This document shows positions 48,198 through 56,784 of a stretch of DNA of 64,000 nucleotides, piece by piece. Every line of letters begins with the position of its first letter. The first letter of the stretch is position 1. The stretch covers positions 1 through 64,000 of the IMG/VR virus record IMGVR_UViG_3300030107_006096; one strand, given 5' to 3'. The DNA is from a virus. A program made the translations under genes and the position numbers. The notes under the pieces were generated by a model. The model was not told where the DNA came from. It ran no database searches and was given only the letters and a program-made list of their open reading frames with translations.

Positions 48198-48675
48198 AAT
48201 TTCTTTTTTAAAAGAACAAATATCAGAATTGTTAAGATACAATGATGTTATTTTAGATGACATTGTTTACATGTACTATGTCTATAGAGAACCTGAAAAT
48301 GTTTTTGTTGCAAGAAGAAACTCAAGAAAGCCATCTACTGCTAGACAGACTCCAAAGACTGCTTTTAGTTCATTAGACATCATCGGTAATCAACTAGTAA
48401 TTAAAATTTTTGAAGCATTACACGGCCACAACAAATTTTCCAATAATGAAAATATTGGAGGAAAATTTAACATAGTCGGAAAGTTTAAAATGGTTGATGA
48501 AAGTGGAGATTATGTTCGCTATAACATGGGAGATGTGGTATACTTCAATGGTAAAACTTATATCGCTACCAGAAATACAACAGGCTGTACGCCAGGACAT
48601 AAACATCCATATTGTGATTCGTGGAAAGTGATTGGTTTAGATGATAGTGTGGGTTACAAGGAAAGTGGTTTTTAG
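48175..48675 (+). CDS. Protein with C-terminal chitin-binding-like (CBM5/12) module
   Basis: I use ATG 48175, since AGGAAAGAG lies 4 bases upstream; an earlier in-frame GTG/ATG-type start at 48151 lies deeper in the previous gene. The product has 166 residues. The N-terminal 60 are helical (EISFLKEQISELLRYND). The C-terminal 60 contain YNMGDVVYFNGKTYIATRN and WKVIG, the pattern of short carbohydrate-binding modules of chitin-binding type (G-D-x-V-x-x-N-G-x-x-Y, then W-x-x-x). Such modules also occur on phage fibres. The ligand is unknown. Confidence 0.55.
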   Translation: MSLRYPDEISFLKEQISELLRYNDVILDDIVYMYYVYREPENVFVARRNSRKPSTARQTPKTAFSSLDIIGNQLVIKIFEALHGHNKFSNNENIGGKFNIVGKFKMVDESGDYVRYNMGDVVYFNGKTYIATRNTTGCTPGHKHPYCDSWKVIGLDDSVGYKESGF

Positions 48676-48678
48676 GAG
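48674..48678 (+). promoter_or_regulatory. Ribosome-binding site before the non-ATG RNase H start
   Basis: AGGAG overlaps the upstream stop and sits 8 bases before ATT 48687 and 5 before GTT 48684. There is no ATG, GTG or TTG in the right frame at a usable distance. Confidence 0.5.
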
Positions 48679-48686
48679 TTTTCGTT

Positions 48687-49517
48687 ATTATTCTTTTAGA
48701 TAACAATCAAATACTTTTTGCTAATGTTTTTCAGTCTATAAAATATTCTTCTACTGTTGATGAAGATTTTTTGAGACACATGACTCTAAACACATATCGC
48801 TTCTACAGAAATAAATTTCAGTCTGAATATGGTGAACTTGTAATTTGTAACGACTCTAAGAATTATTGGAGGAAAGACATTTTTCCATATTACAAGCACA
48901 GTAGAAAACAAAAAATTAAGTCTTCTGAATTGGATTGGGATTCCATCTTCAATAGCATGACAAAGATAAGAGAAGAAGTTAAAAATACTTTCCCCTATAA
49001 AAATATAACTGTTGAAAGAACAGAAGCCGACGACATCATATCAGTGATTTGTAAAAACTATAACGATGAGAAGATGTTGATAGTTTCAAGCGATAAAGAC
49101 TTTCAACAACTTCAAAGATATCCCAACGTAGAACAATATAGCCCAATAAGAAAAGATTTTCTTGTGTGTGATGATCCGGAGACATTTTTATTGGATCATA
49201 TAATTAAAGGTGACTCTTCAGATGGAATACCTAATATTCTATCTGATGATGATGTTTTCACAATAGAAGACAAAAGACAAAAAGCATGTGGTAAAAAAAG
49301 AATGACCACAATCAAAGAAGACATTTCCCAGTGGTCGAATACAGATCATTGGAAAAGAAATCAAAGTCTAATTGATTTAAATCTTATTCCAGAACAGTAT
49401 CAGTCTGCTATAATTAAGGAATATGAAAAAGAACCTATTGGTAAAAGAAGTAATATATTGAATTACTTTATAACAAACAAATTAAAAAATTTAATGTCTA
49501 ACATAGAGGAGTTTTAG
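48687..49517 (+). CDS. rnh: RNase H / 5'-3' exonuclease (T4 Rnh, FEN-1 family), non-canonical start
   Basis: The open frame continues upstream of the first TTG (48771) and encodes the conserved N terminus (IILLDNNQILFANVFQSI) that carries the first active-site Asp in T4 RNase H. Later residues fit the family: CNDSKNYWRKDIFPYYKHSR, ERTEADDIISV with the paired Asp, and SSDKDFQQL with further metal ligands, then GDSSDGIPNI. It removes RNA primers and flaps during lagging-strand synthesis. The start is probably ATT 48687 or GTT 48684, behind AGGAG; length would be about 276 residues (T4: 305). If TTG 48771 were used, the enzyme would lose its first catalytic residue. Confidence 0.85.
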   Translation: MILLDNNQILFANVFQSIKYSSTVDEDFLRHMTLNTYRFYRNKFQSEYGELVICNDSKNYWRKDIFPYYKHSRKQKIKSSELDWDSIFNSMTKIREEVKNTFPYKNITVERTEADDIISVICKNYNDEKMLIVSSDKDFQQLQRYPNVEQYSPIRKDFLVCDDPETFLLDHIIKGDSSDGIPNILSDDDVFTIEDKRQKACGKKRMTTIKEDISQWSNTDHWKRNQSLIDLNLIPEQYQSAIIKEYEKEPIGKRSNILNYFITNKLKNLMSNIEEF

Positions 49518-49522
49518 TTTCG

Positions 49523-49702
49523 ATGCCAAAGAAAAAACAGAATAATAACTATAATCAATATGAAGATTATGAAGATGTTCGAGGAAAAGGGACAAGGAAA
49601 GAGAAGAGAAGGACTCGTCGGCACAATGAAAAAAAGTGGTTAGACGAAGTTGCTAGAGGCAATCTTGATTCTGAAACATATGTTGATCACTTTGAAGAAT
49701 GA
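49523..49702 (+). CDS. Small basic protein (59 residues)
   Basis: A short ORF of 59 residues fills the gap between RNase H and gp45, starting at ATG 49523 with an AGAGGAG site 11 bases upstream. The protein is Lys/Arg/Asn/Tyr-rich (MPKKKQNNNYNQYEDYEDV, then KEKRRTRRHNEKKW) with an acidic end. It may bind nucleic acid. No family is recognised; the tight fit between genes and the ribosome site support it. Confidence 0.6.
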   Translation: MPKKKQNNNYNQYEDYEDVRGKGTRKEKRRTRRHNEKKWLDEVARGNLDSETYVDHFEE

Positions 49703-49717
49703 AACGGAGACTATATT

Positions 49718-50413
49718 ATGATTACTGCGACTAGCGTGAAATTGTCAAAAGAGACACTTTCAATTCTTAAAAACTTTTCTGCACACAACAGTAACTTGTT
49801 GGTTAAGCCGGGAAATGAAATTAATACAATCACACCTGCAAAGAACGTAGTTGCGAAGGCGACTGTGCAGGAAGATTTTCCTGTTGAATTTGGAATCTGG
49901 GACTTGAATAAGTTTCTAGGAACAATTTCTCTTTTCAACGATCCTGAATTTACTTTTGATGAGAAGTGTGTTCGTATTGAAGGCGAAGATGGTGCAAAGG
50001 TGGATTACTATTATTCCGAACCTAGACTTCTTTCTACGTTGACAAAAGATGTTAATATGCCTGAGTCAGTTGTTCACTTTTCAATAACAGAGGATAACTT
50101 TATCTCATTACAAAGAGCAGCTTCAGTTCTACAACTTCCAGATCTTTGTATTCGATCTAACGACAATAATGAAATTTTATTGGTTGTTCTTGATAAAAAG
50201 AGTTCAACATCAAATCAATTTGCTATAACTGTTGGTGAAAATGAAACTGGTGCTAGTTTTGAATTTTACCTTAAGATGGAGAATATTAGACTTCTTGCTG
50301 GCAATTATGACGTATCAGTTTCTAAGACTGTAGTTAGTAAGTTTTCTCATCAATCTACGGATTTAGTCTACTACATAGCACTAGAGAATGATTCTACTTT
50401 CAGTGGAGATTGA
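49718..50413 (+). CDS. 45: Sliding clamp gp45
   Basis: The 231-residue protein is almost equal in length to T4 gp45 (228). It starts with the clamp pattern VKLSKETLSILKNFSAHNSNLLVKPG and has DLNKFLGTISLF and a C-terminal DLVYYIALE strand. It forms the trimeric ring that tethers polymerase and also activates late transcription through gp55. GGAG precedes the start. Two fucose genes, not gp44, follow it, which breaks the T4 order gp45-gp44-gp62. Confidence 0.95.
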   Translation: MITATSVKLSKETLSILKNFSAHNSNLLVKPGNEINTITPAKNVVAKATVQEDFPVEFGIWDLNKFLGTISLFNDPEFTFDEKCVRIEGEDGAKVDYYYSEPRLLSTLTKDVNMPESVVHFSITEDNFISLQRAASVLQLPDLCIRSNDNNEILLVVLDKKSSTSNQFAITVGENETGASFEFYLKMENIRLLAGNYDVSVSKTVVSKFSHQSTDLVYYIALENDSTFSGD

Positions 50414-50415
50414 TT

Positions 50416-51315
50416 ATGAAAACTTTAGTGACGGGCGGTAATGGACTTGTAGGTTCAACAATCGATTCTGATTTTAAACCCACAAGAGAAGGCTTAGATC
50501 TCATGAACATAGATGAGATTTGTGAATATATTATTCACAATGACATAGATTCTATTGTCCACTGTGCTGCTAAGGTTGGTGGAATTAAGGCAAACACAGA
50601 ACAACTAGGTCAATTTTATTACGATAACATATCAATCAACACAAACATTCTTGAAGCGGCAAGAAAAACAAAAGTGAAGAAGGTAGTTTCTTTTCTTTCT
50701 ACTTGTGTTTTCCCAGAAGAAGCAACATACCCATTGACTTCAGATCAGATGCACAATGGAGAACCACATCCATCTAATTACGCATATGCTTATGCAAAAA
50801 GAATGCTAGAAGTTCAGAGTAGAGCTTACAGGGATGAGTACGGTTGCAATTTTATTACGGTAATACCGTGTAATATCTACGGTCCAAATGATAATTACAA
50901 TTTGGATTCCGGACATGTTATCCCGTCTCTAATTCATAAATGTTATCTAGCGAAAAAGAATAATACAGATTTTGAAATTTGGGGAACTGGAACTCCATAC
51001 CGTGAATTTATATATTCAAAAGATGTGGGATATCTTACTCAGTGGGCATTAGAGAACTATGATGATCCAGAACCTTTAATTCTTTCTCCTGATGAGGAAA
51101 TAAGCATTGCAACTATTGCTCAAGAGATTGCATGGAGAATGGGATTTGAAGGTAACATATTTTACAATCAGGAAAGAGATGGTATACATAGAAAACCATC
51201 TGATAACAGTAAAATAAAGTCACTGTTGCCTGAGTATAAGTTTGTTCCTATTGAAATGGGGCTAAAGGAAAGTATAGATTGGTTTATAAAAAATTACGAT
51301 GAGGCTAGAAAATGA
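50416..51315 (+). CDS. fcl: GDP-L-fucose synthase
   Basis: I start at ATG 50416, 7 bases after GGAG. The 299-residue protein is a short-chain dehydrogenase/reductase: TGGNGLVGS near residue 6-14, HCAAKVGGI, a catalytic Ser in SFLSTCVFP, and Tyr124-x3-Lys128 in YAYAK. CNIYGPNDNYNL and GTGTPYREFIY are characteristic of GDP-fucose synthase. It turns GDP-4-keto-6-deoxymannose into GDP-L-fucose by epimerisation and reduction, the step after the neighbouring gmd product. Its 3' end overlaps gmd by 4 bases. Confidence 0.93.
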   Translation: MKTLVTGGNGLVGSTIDSDFKPTREGLDLMNIDEICEYIIHNDIDSIVHCAAKVGGIKANTEQLGQFYYDNISINTNILEAARKTKVKKVVSFLSTCVFPEEATYPLTSDQMHNGEPHPSNYAYAYAKRMLEVQSRAYRDEYGCNFITVIPCNIYGPNDNYNLDSGHVIPSLIHKCYLAKKNNTDFEIWGTGTPYREFIYSKDVGYLTQWALENYDDPEPLILSPDEEISIATIAQEIAWRMGFEGNIFYNQERDGIHRKPSDNSKIKSLLPEYKFVPIEMGLKESIDWFIKNYDEARK

Positions 51316-52301
51316 AAAGAGCATTAATTACAGGTATAAATGGTCAAGACGGATCATATCTAGCAGAGTTTCTGCTTGAAAAAGGATATGAAGTTCATGG
51401 TATTCTCAAGAGAAACTCTGTCGCAGAAAACCAGACTGCTCGTTTGGATAATTGTTATGAAGATTTACATTTATACTATGGAGATCTAACTGATCTATCA
51501 TCTTTAATTTCGATTCTACAAAAGGTACAACCCGATGAGGTTTATAACCTAGCAGCACAGTCTCATGTTCGCATTAGTTTTGATGTCCCTATCTATACTG
51601 CGTGTGCTACAGGATTGGGAGTTCTCAATGTATTTGAGGCATGTCGTCTAATATGCCCAAAGACTAAAATTTATCAAGCATCATCATCAGAGATGTTTGG
51701 AAACTGCATTGACGATGATGGATTTCAAAGAGAAACTACTGCTATGAGACCCGTAAGCCCTTACGGTTGTTCTAAAGTTTTCGCATACAACATAGCAAAG
51801 AATTATTGTCATTCGTATGATATGTTTATATCTAATGGAATTCTATTCAATCATGAATCACCAAGAAGAGGATCTAATTTTGTAACTAGCAAAGTTGTAA
51901 AGGCAGCAGTTGCAATTAAAATGGGCAAACAAAAAGAATTAAGAATGGGCAACTTAAATGCAAGTCGTGATTGGGGTCATGCAAAGGATTATGTAAAGGC
52001 TATGTGGATGATTCTTCAGCATGACACACCGGATGACTTTGTTTGCTCCACCGGCATTTCACACAACGTAAAATATCTTTGCGAATATACTTTCAATTCT
52101 CTTGATATGAACTATGAAGATTATATAATTACAGATGAAAAGTATCTTCGTCCAGAGGAATTGGAACATCTTAAGGGGGACTCTACTAAACTCAGAGAAA
52201 CTTTAGGATGGGAACCAGATTATACTTTTGAACAAATGATAGAAGAAATGATAGACGTTGAGCTTTCCAAGCACGGATTAAAACGAGAGGATATAGTATG
52301 A
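51312..52301 (+). CDS. gmd: GDP-mannose 4,6-dehydratase
   Basis: The 329-residue protein has the NADP-binding TGINGQDGS at residues 7-15, SSSEMFG at 124-130, Tyr151-x3-Lys155 in YGCSK and the family motif NHESPRRGSNFVT. Length is slightly below bacterial Gmd (about 370). It converts GDP-mannose to GDP-4-keto-6-deoxymannose, supplying the adjacent Fcl. The two genes overlap and form a complete GDP-fucose pathway, feeding the fucosyltransferase-like gene at 58229. It overlaps gp44 by 4 bases, so it is coexpressed with replication genes. Confidence 0.96.
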   Translation: MKRALITGINGQDGSYLAEFLLEKGYEVHGILKRNSVAENQTARLDNCYEDLHLYYGDLTDLSSLISILQKVQPDEVYNLAAQSHVRISFDVPIYTACATGLGVLNVFEACRLICPKTKIYQASSSEMFGNCIDDDGFQRETTAMRPVSPYGCSKVFAYNIAKNYCHSYDMFISNGILFNHESPRRGSNFVTSKVVKAAVAIKMGKQKELRMGNLNASRDWGHAKDYVKAMWMILQHDTPDDFVCSTGISHNVKYLCEYTFNSLDMNYEDYIITDEKYLRPEELEHLKGDSTKLRETLGWEPDYTFEQMIEEMIDVELSKHGLKREDIV

Positions 52302-53251
52302 CAGTTGCAGAAGCCACAAAAGATTTTTTGTGGGTTGAAAAGTATAGACCTAAAAGCATTAATGAATGCGTTCTTCCAAACTCTATTAAAAAAACTTTCA
52401 AGCAAATGGTCGATTCTGGTGAATCTCAGAATTTGCTTTTGTCTGGAGGTGCAGGTTGCGGAAAGACAACTATTGCAAGAGCGTTGTGTAATGAATTGGG
52501 AGCAGACAATATCCTGATAAATTGTTCAGAGAATGGAAACATAGATACTCTTCGCACCACTATTCGAGAATTTGCAAGCTCTGTTTCTCTAACAAATTCA
52601 AAGAAGGTTGCTATCCTCGATGAGTTTGATTATTCGAATGCACAGAGTATTCAACCTGCACTGAGGGGAGCGATTGAAGAGTTTGCTAATAACTGTAGAT
52701 TTATTCTAACTTGTAATTATAAAAACAGAATCATTTCTCCTATTCATTCTCGTTGCACGAATATCGATTTCCAAATTCCAAACAAAGAGAAACCTATTCT
52801 CGCACTAGAGATGATGGAACGAATTAAATCTATTCTTAAAACAGAACAGGTAGATTTCGAAGACAAAGTTTTGGCAGAATTGATTCAAAAGTATTTTCCA
52901 GACTTCAGAAGAATCTTAAATGAGTTGCAAAGATATTCGGTTGGTGGTAAAATTGATGTAGGGATTCTATCTCAGATAGGAGAACTGAATGTAAAGCAAC
53001 TGATGAAGCACATGAAAGATAAAGATTTTTCAGGTGTTAGAAAATGGGTTGTTAAGAACTTGGATAATGATCAAACACAAATCTTCAGAAAGATATATGA
53101 TGGTTTGTATGATTATTTGGAGCCACAAAGTATTCCTTTAGTGGTGTTAATTCTAGGAGAGTATCAGCATAAAGCAGCTTTCGTTGCTGACGCTGAAATA
53201 AATATGGTTGCATGTCTAGTACAAATTATGATGGAAGCAGGATTTAAATAA
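52298..53251 (+). CDS. 44: Clamp loader large subunit gp44
   Basis: The 317-residue AAA+ protein has WVEKYRPKSINEC, Walker A GGAGCGKT at residues 50-57, Walker B ILDEFD at 106-111 and the SRC arginine-finger motif at 151-153. T4 gp44 has 319 residues. With gp62 it opens and loads the gp45 ring at primer ends. A methyltransferase and a co-chaperonin gene separate it from gp62. It shares one base with the next gene. Confidence 0.97.
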   Translation: MTVAEATKDFLWVEKYRPKSINECVLPNSIKKTFKQMVDSGESQNLLLSGGAGCGKTTIARALCNELGADNILINCSENGNIDTLRTTIREFASSVSLTNSKKVAILDEFDYSNAQSIQPALRGAIEEFANNCRFILTCNYKNRIISPIHSRCTNIDFQIPNKEKPILALEMMERIKSILKTEQVDFEDKVLAELIQKYFPDFRRILNELQRYSVGGKIDVGILSQIGELNVKQLMKHMKDKDFSGVRKWVVKNLDNDQTQIFRKIYDGLYDYLEPQSIPLVVLILGEYQHKAAFVADAEINMVACLVQIMMEAGFK

Positions 53252-54030
53252 TGTCTAAAGCTATAGAAAATTTTGACGAGTCTTTATACACACATAATTT
53301 CATTACAGATCTTTATGATGAGGGATTTATGGAGAGATCATATCAAGACAAAAGAGTTCAAAATATAAATTTTGCTAGAATCTTGATAGATTTTTTCAAA
53401 TTTGATAATCGAAGTGTAGTCGATTTTGGATGTGGAACAGGTGTTCATTTAAATGTGTTCAAAGAAAGAGGTTGCGAAGTTCGAGGATTTGAATATTCAT
53501 ATGACGCAGCAAAACCACAACATGAGAAGATGGGACTTACTGAAGAGGAAATTACATTTGGTGATGTTTCTGAACCGATTAAGCTGTCTAAAAAGTATGA
53601 TGTTGCAATGTCCATAGAAGTTGCAGAACATATCCCGAAAAGTAAAAGCGATAATCTAGTTTCAAATCTAGTCAACGCTACGGATGGGATTATATTTTTT
53701 ACTGCTGCTGGTCCAAACCAAAGCGGAACTGGTCATATTAATTGTCAACCAAAGGATTTTTGGAGATCTAAATTCGCAAAACATGGTTGGTATATACCAC
53801 TCGCAGAAAATAAATGGAGTTACATTGCGCCGATTGTAGATAAATTCACCCCAGTTAATTATCCCTGCACATGCAATCCAAGAGCGGTATGGTATTGGTT
53901 AGTATCTAATTTAATGATATTCCAGAAAGAAGAAAAGATACAAGAATGCTTCGCTTATATAAGAGAACTAGAACACGGACCGGAATGGAATTATGAGGAC
54001 CCATTGAAGGGTTTAAAAATTTATGACTAA
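53251..54030 (+). CDS. Class I SAM-dependent methyltransferase
   Basis: The 259-residue protein has motif I VVDFGCGTGVHLNVF near residues 54-68, motif II GFEYS and AMSIEVAEHIP as motif IV/post-I. The second half (GTGHINCQPKDFWRSKFAKH, FTPVNYPCTCNPRAVWYWL) is typical of sugar or small-molecule methyltransferases seen in phage and capsule loci. The acceptor is unknown. It starts at the gp44 stop (ATAATG overlap), inserted in the replisome operon like gmd and fcl, so it may modify the same glycan. Confidence 0.85.
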   Translation: MSKAIENFDESLYTHNFITDLYDEGFMERSYQDKRVQNINFARILIDFFKFDNRSVVDFGCGTGVHLNVFKERGCEVRGFEYSYDAAKPQHEKMGLTEEEITFGDVSEPIKLSKKYDVAMSIEVAEHIPKSKSDNLVSNLVNATDGIIFFTAAGPNQSGTGHINCQPKDFWRSKFAKHGWYIPLAENKWSYIAPIVDKFTPVNYPCTCNPRAVWYWLVSNLMIFQKEEKIQECFAYIRELEHGPEWNYEDPLKGLKIYD

Positions 54031-54050
54031 TTTACAGATGGAGACAAATT

Positions 54051-54359
54051 ATGACAGAATATAGGCCACAAGGATCATGGTTATTTTTAGAAAAAGTTGA
54101 TTACGAAGAAGAAATAACAACGGAATCTGGTATTGTATATAAAGCAAAACAGGTTCTAGATACAGTTTATGTGGAAGCAACTATCTTAGCAATGGGACCG
54201 GGATTGCCCCTTCCTAGTGGAGAGATCCCAACTCCAGAATATTCAGTTGGTGATAAAGTTCTATATGATGTCCGATCCAGAAAAGGAACATATAAAGAGT
54301 ATGATATGATTCGTATGGAGGATGTAGTTTCAATCGTGGATGAAGATGAAGCTGAGTAA
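54051..54359 (+). CDS. GroES-like co-chaperonin (gp31 analogue)
   Basis: The 102-residue protein fits the GroES fold: RPQGSWLFLEKVDYEEEI at the N terminus, a mobile-loop-like TTESGIVYKAKQ, ATILAMGPGLPLPSG and VGDKVLYDVRSRKGTYKEYDMIRMEDVVSIV at the end, given in pieces. T4 gp31 (111 residues) replaces host GroES so that GroEL can fold gp23; the same role is inferred here. It overlaps gp62 by 20 bases. Confidence 0.85.
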   Translation: MTEYRPQGSWLFLEKVDYEEEITTESGIVYKAKQVLDTVYVEATILAMGPGLPLPSGEIPTPEYSVGDKVLYDVRSRKGTYKEYDMIRMEDVVSIVDEDEAE

Positions 54360-54729
54360 TTTTTTAAATTCGATTAATCATGAAAAGAATGATCTATTCT
54401 CAGACGATACGGAGTATGCTGAGAAGATGTATCAGCCATTTGTGATAAACAGATCTCTATCTTATTTTCCTGATACTATTTTTCATGCGAACGAGATGAA
54501 TGTTTTAAATTCTCTCTCTGAAAAAATGCAGTATGATTATTTGAAATGTTCTATTCGCAAAAGAAAAAGATTCAGCAAATGGATTAAGAATGATAAAATC
54601 GATGATTTGGATCTCATAAAAGAATATTTTAACTATTCAAACAGCAAAGCTGAAGAGGCGCTGAGAGTTCTTACAGAGGATGCCATAGAGGAAATCCGCA
54701 AAAGAACATACACAGGGGGGGTTAAATAA
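54346..54729 (+). CDS. 62: Clamp loader small subunit gp62
   Basis: The protein of about 127 residues (129 if the first ATG at 54340 is used) matches the short gp62 of marine T4-like phages; T4 gp62 has 187. It contains NFLNSINHEKNDLF, YQPFVINRSLSYFPDTIFHA and a Lys/Arg-rich KRKRFSKWIKN, typical of the family. It completes the gp44/gp62 clamp loader. regA follows 43 bases later, preserving the T4 order. Confidence 0.9.
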   Translation: MKLSNFLNSINHEKNDLFSDDTEYAEKMYQPFVINRSLSYFPDTIFHANEMNVLNSLSEKMQYDYLKCSIRKRKRFSKWIKNDKIDDLDLIKEYFNYSNSKAEEALRVLTEDAIEEIRKRTYTGGVK

Positions 54730-54772
54730 TTTTATAGCATATATATTAGGTGAACTAATTAAGGAAAATGCT

Positions 54773-55180
54773 ATGAGTGATGATGTTTTTAAAGGACTTG
54801 GAGTCGAAGTAAAATTAAATAATGAAGATGACTTTTTGAAGGTGTGTGAAACTTTAACAAGAATTGGTATTTCCTCCAAGAAAGAAAATAAACTTTACCA
54901 ATCTTGTCATATCTTACATAAAAGAGGAAGATATGCAATTCTTCATTTCAAAGAGTTGTTTGTTCTGGATGGTTTAGAGACTGATATATCTGTGACTGAT
55001 ATAGGAAGAAGAAATAAGATCGCAGATCTTTTAGATGAGTGGGAGTTAGTAGAAATTATTGATCCTGAAAGATATGAGGAACCGCAAATATCTTTAGCTC
55101 AACTGAAAATTCTTCCCTATAAAGAAAAAGATGACTGGAATTTGATACCCAAATACCATATTGGGAACTATAGAAAATGA
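54773..55180 (+). CDS. regA: RegA translational repressor
   Basis: The 135-residue protein is slightly longer than T4 RegA (122) and follows gp62, as in T4. It shows the pattern VEVKLNNEDDFLKVCETLTRIGI, LYQSCHILHKRGRYAILHFKELF and DIGRRNKIADLLDEWELVEII, given in pieces. RegA binds the start regions of many early mRNAs, including gp44, gp45 and its own, and blocks ribosome entry. The 43-base AT-rich leader with AAGGAAAATGCT could be its own target. Confidence 0.93.
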   Translation: MSDDVFKGLGVEVKLNNEDDFLKVCETLTRIGISSKKENKLYQSCHILHKRGRYAILHFKELFVLDGLETDISVTDIGRRNKIADLLDEWELVEIIDPERYEEPQISLAQLKILPYKEKDDWNLIPKYHIGNYRK

Positions 55181-55186
55181 GTAACT

Positions 55187-55873
55187 ATGTCAAAATTATT
55201 AATCAAATTTCCTTCTCGGAACAGACCTGACAAGTTCAAAAAGGTTCTGAGAAAGTACATCGATTTTCTTTCAGGAAATCATGATGTTCGTTTTGTCATC
55301 TCTATGGATGAAGATGATAAAAAAATGAACACGAAAGATATAAAAACATTTCTAAAGAGACTTCGTAAAGGTGGAGTAGATCTCGTTTATCATTACGGAA
55401 ACTCAAAAAGTAAAGTTGAGGCATGTAATGCAAATATGGAAAATGAAAATGCAGATGTAATCATGTTGATCTCGGATGATATGATTCCTCAACTTAGAAA
55501 TTATGACGATGTAATTTTTGAATACTTTTCAAAGGCATTTCCAGATTTTGATGGTGGTATCAAGTTTCACGATGGACTCAGAAATGATATACTAATGACT
55601 CTTCCTATCATTGGCTGGAAAGTTTATGAGAAGTGGGGATACATCTATCATCCCGATTACACTTCTTTATATTGTGATACTGAACAAACTTTTGCTTTAC
55701 AGATAATGGGAAAGTTAGCAGCGGTTGATATTTGTCTTGCGAAACATGAATGGACACCAGAACCTTTTGATGAACTTCATGCAAGAAATGAAAATGCACA
55801 GATGTATCACAAAGATGGTGCAGTTTTCCAAAGAAGAAAAATGAATAATTTTGATGTAGGAGTTTTATCGTGA
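55187..55873 (+). CDS. GT-A fold glycosyltransferase-like protein
   Basis: The 228-residue protein begins LIKFPSRNRPDKFKKVLRKY, the usual family-2 opening, and has VISMDEDD and a DxD-like MLISDDMIP near residue 98. A later FDGGIKFHDG and PIIGWKVYEKWGYIYHPDY suit the acceptor half. It starts the glycan island directly after regA, in the place where T4 carries gp43. Donor and acceptor cannot be told. The next gene overlaps by 4 bases (GTGA). Confidence 0.8.
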   Translation: MSKLLIKFPSRNRPDKFKKVLRKYIDFLSGNHDVRFVISMDEDDKKMNTKDIKTFLKRLRKGGVDLVYHYGNSKSKVEACNANMENENADVIMLISDDMIPQLRNYDDVIFEYFSKAFPDFDGGIKFHDGLRNDILMTLPIIGWKVYEKWGYIYHPDYTSLYCDTEQTFALQIMGKLAAVDICLAKHEWTPEPFDELHARNENAQMYHKDGAVFQRRKMNNFDVGVLS

Positions 55874-56784
55874 GTGAAACTATTTTATCTTATTGTTTGT
55901 TTGAACCAATTACTATGCACTTACATAGAACTTGGGACAAAAATAGAATGGAAATGAATCGGTATTGGTATAACATACCTGCACTTCTAATTGCAAACGA
56001 AATACTATATCCTAATTTTGATACTAGATTTTATATAAGTCCCAGTGTTAAAAATAATCCTCTTTTTCCTATATTGAAAGACACAGGGGTTCAGGTGGAA
56101 GAAGTTGAATTAGAATTTGAAAGAACTTCAGAACCCATGTTATGGAGAATGATGCCTCTTTGGGATGATGTTTCTTGTTTTTTCACAAGAGATGTTGACT
56201 CAATTCCAAACAGAGAAGAGGCACAATGCACCTTGTACTTCAAGAATAGTGATCACCATATTCAAACAATAAGATCGCATGAGAATCACTATCATGAACA
56301 GGGATGTGATATGTTAGGAGGTCTTTCTGGATTTAAACCTAAACTGATAAAGAAGAAACCACAAAATTTTACAAGCTATTACAAATCTAAAAATGATATG
56401 CCTTGGGCCCAAGATCAATATCTTATGGTCAATACTTTCATATATTCACAAGAGGATAAGTATATCAATAAGAGATTTTTAGATTGTCCTATAAACAACC
56501 AGAGCAGATCAGCAAAGTTTTCTTGTTCGGAAATAAATGAGAAACAAAAAAATACTATTTCTTTCTCTCAAAAACAAGAAGAGGTTTTAGAAATAATAGA
56601 AAGAAATAACATAAGCACATGGGCAGGAGAACCTTGCGACACAAGAGGAAACATTCTAAAACAATTTTTATCATTAGATACAAAGATGGGAAGAAAGATA
56701 AATAAACTATTCAAGAGTGATGATTCTATTGCGAATTTTTATGGAGTATGTAATGAAGATTTATCTAAACAAGTCGTCGCATAA
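55870..56784 (+). CDS. Putative glycosyltransferase with RDVDS motif
   Basis: The 304-residue protein starts at GTG 55870, overlapping the upstream stop. It contains CFFTRDVDSIPNREE, a DxD-like metal/sugar-nucleotide motif near residue 108, preceded by PMLWRMMPLWDD. Later MLGGLSGFKP and PWAQDQYLM agree with an acceptor site. This resembles capsule- and LPS-type transferases of GT-A fold, but the family is not certain. The 3' end overlaps the next gene. Confidence 0.65.
   Translation: MSETILSYCLFEPITMHLHRTWDKNRMEMNRYWYNIPALLIANEILYPNFDTRFYISPSVKNNPLFPILKDTGVQVEEVELEFERTSEPMLWRMMPLWDDVSCFFTRDVDSIPNREEAQCTLYFKNSDHHIQTIRSHENHYHEQGCDMLGGLSGFKPKLIKKKPQNFTSYYKSKNDMPWAQDQYLMVNTFIYSQEDKYINKRFLDCPINNQSRSAKFSCSEINEKQKNTISFSQKQEEVLEIIERNNISTWAGEPCDTRGNILKQFLSLDTKMGRKINKLFKSDDSIANFYGVCNEDLSKQVVA

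Noticed and set aside
48771-49517. TTG 48771 as start of RNase H
   Set aside because: It would remove the conserved N terminus with the first catalytic Asp, which is open in frame upstream behind an AGGAG site.
54730-54772. Possible promoter before regA (TATATATT)
   Set aside because: No -35 element and no late box. The AT-richness is typical of leaders here, so an operator for RegA is as likely as a promoter.
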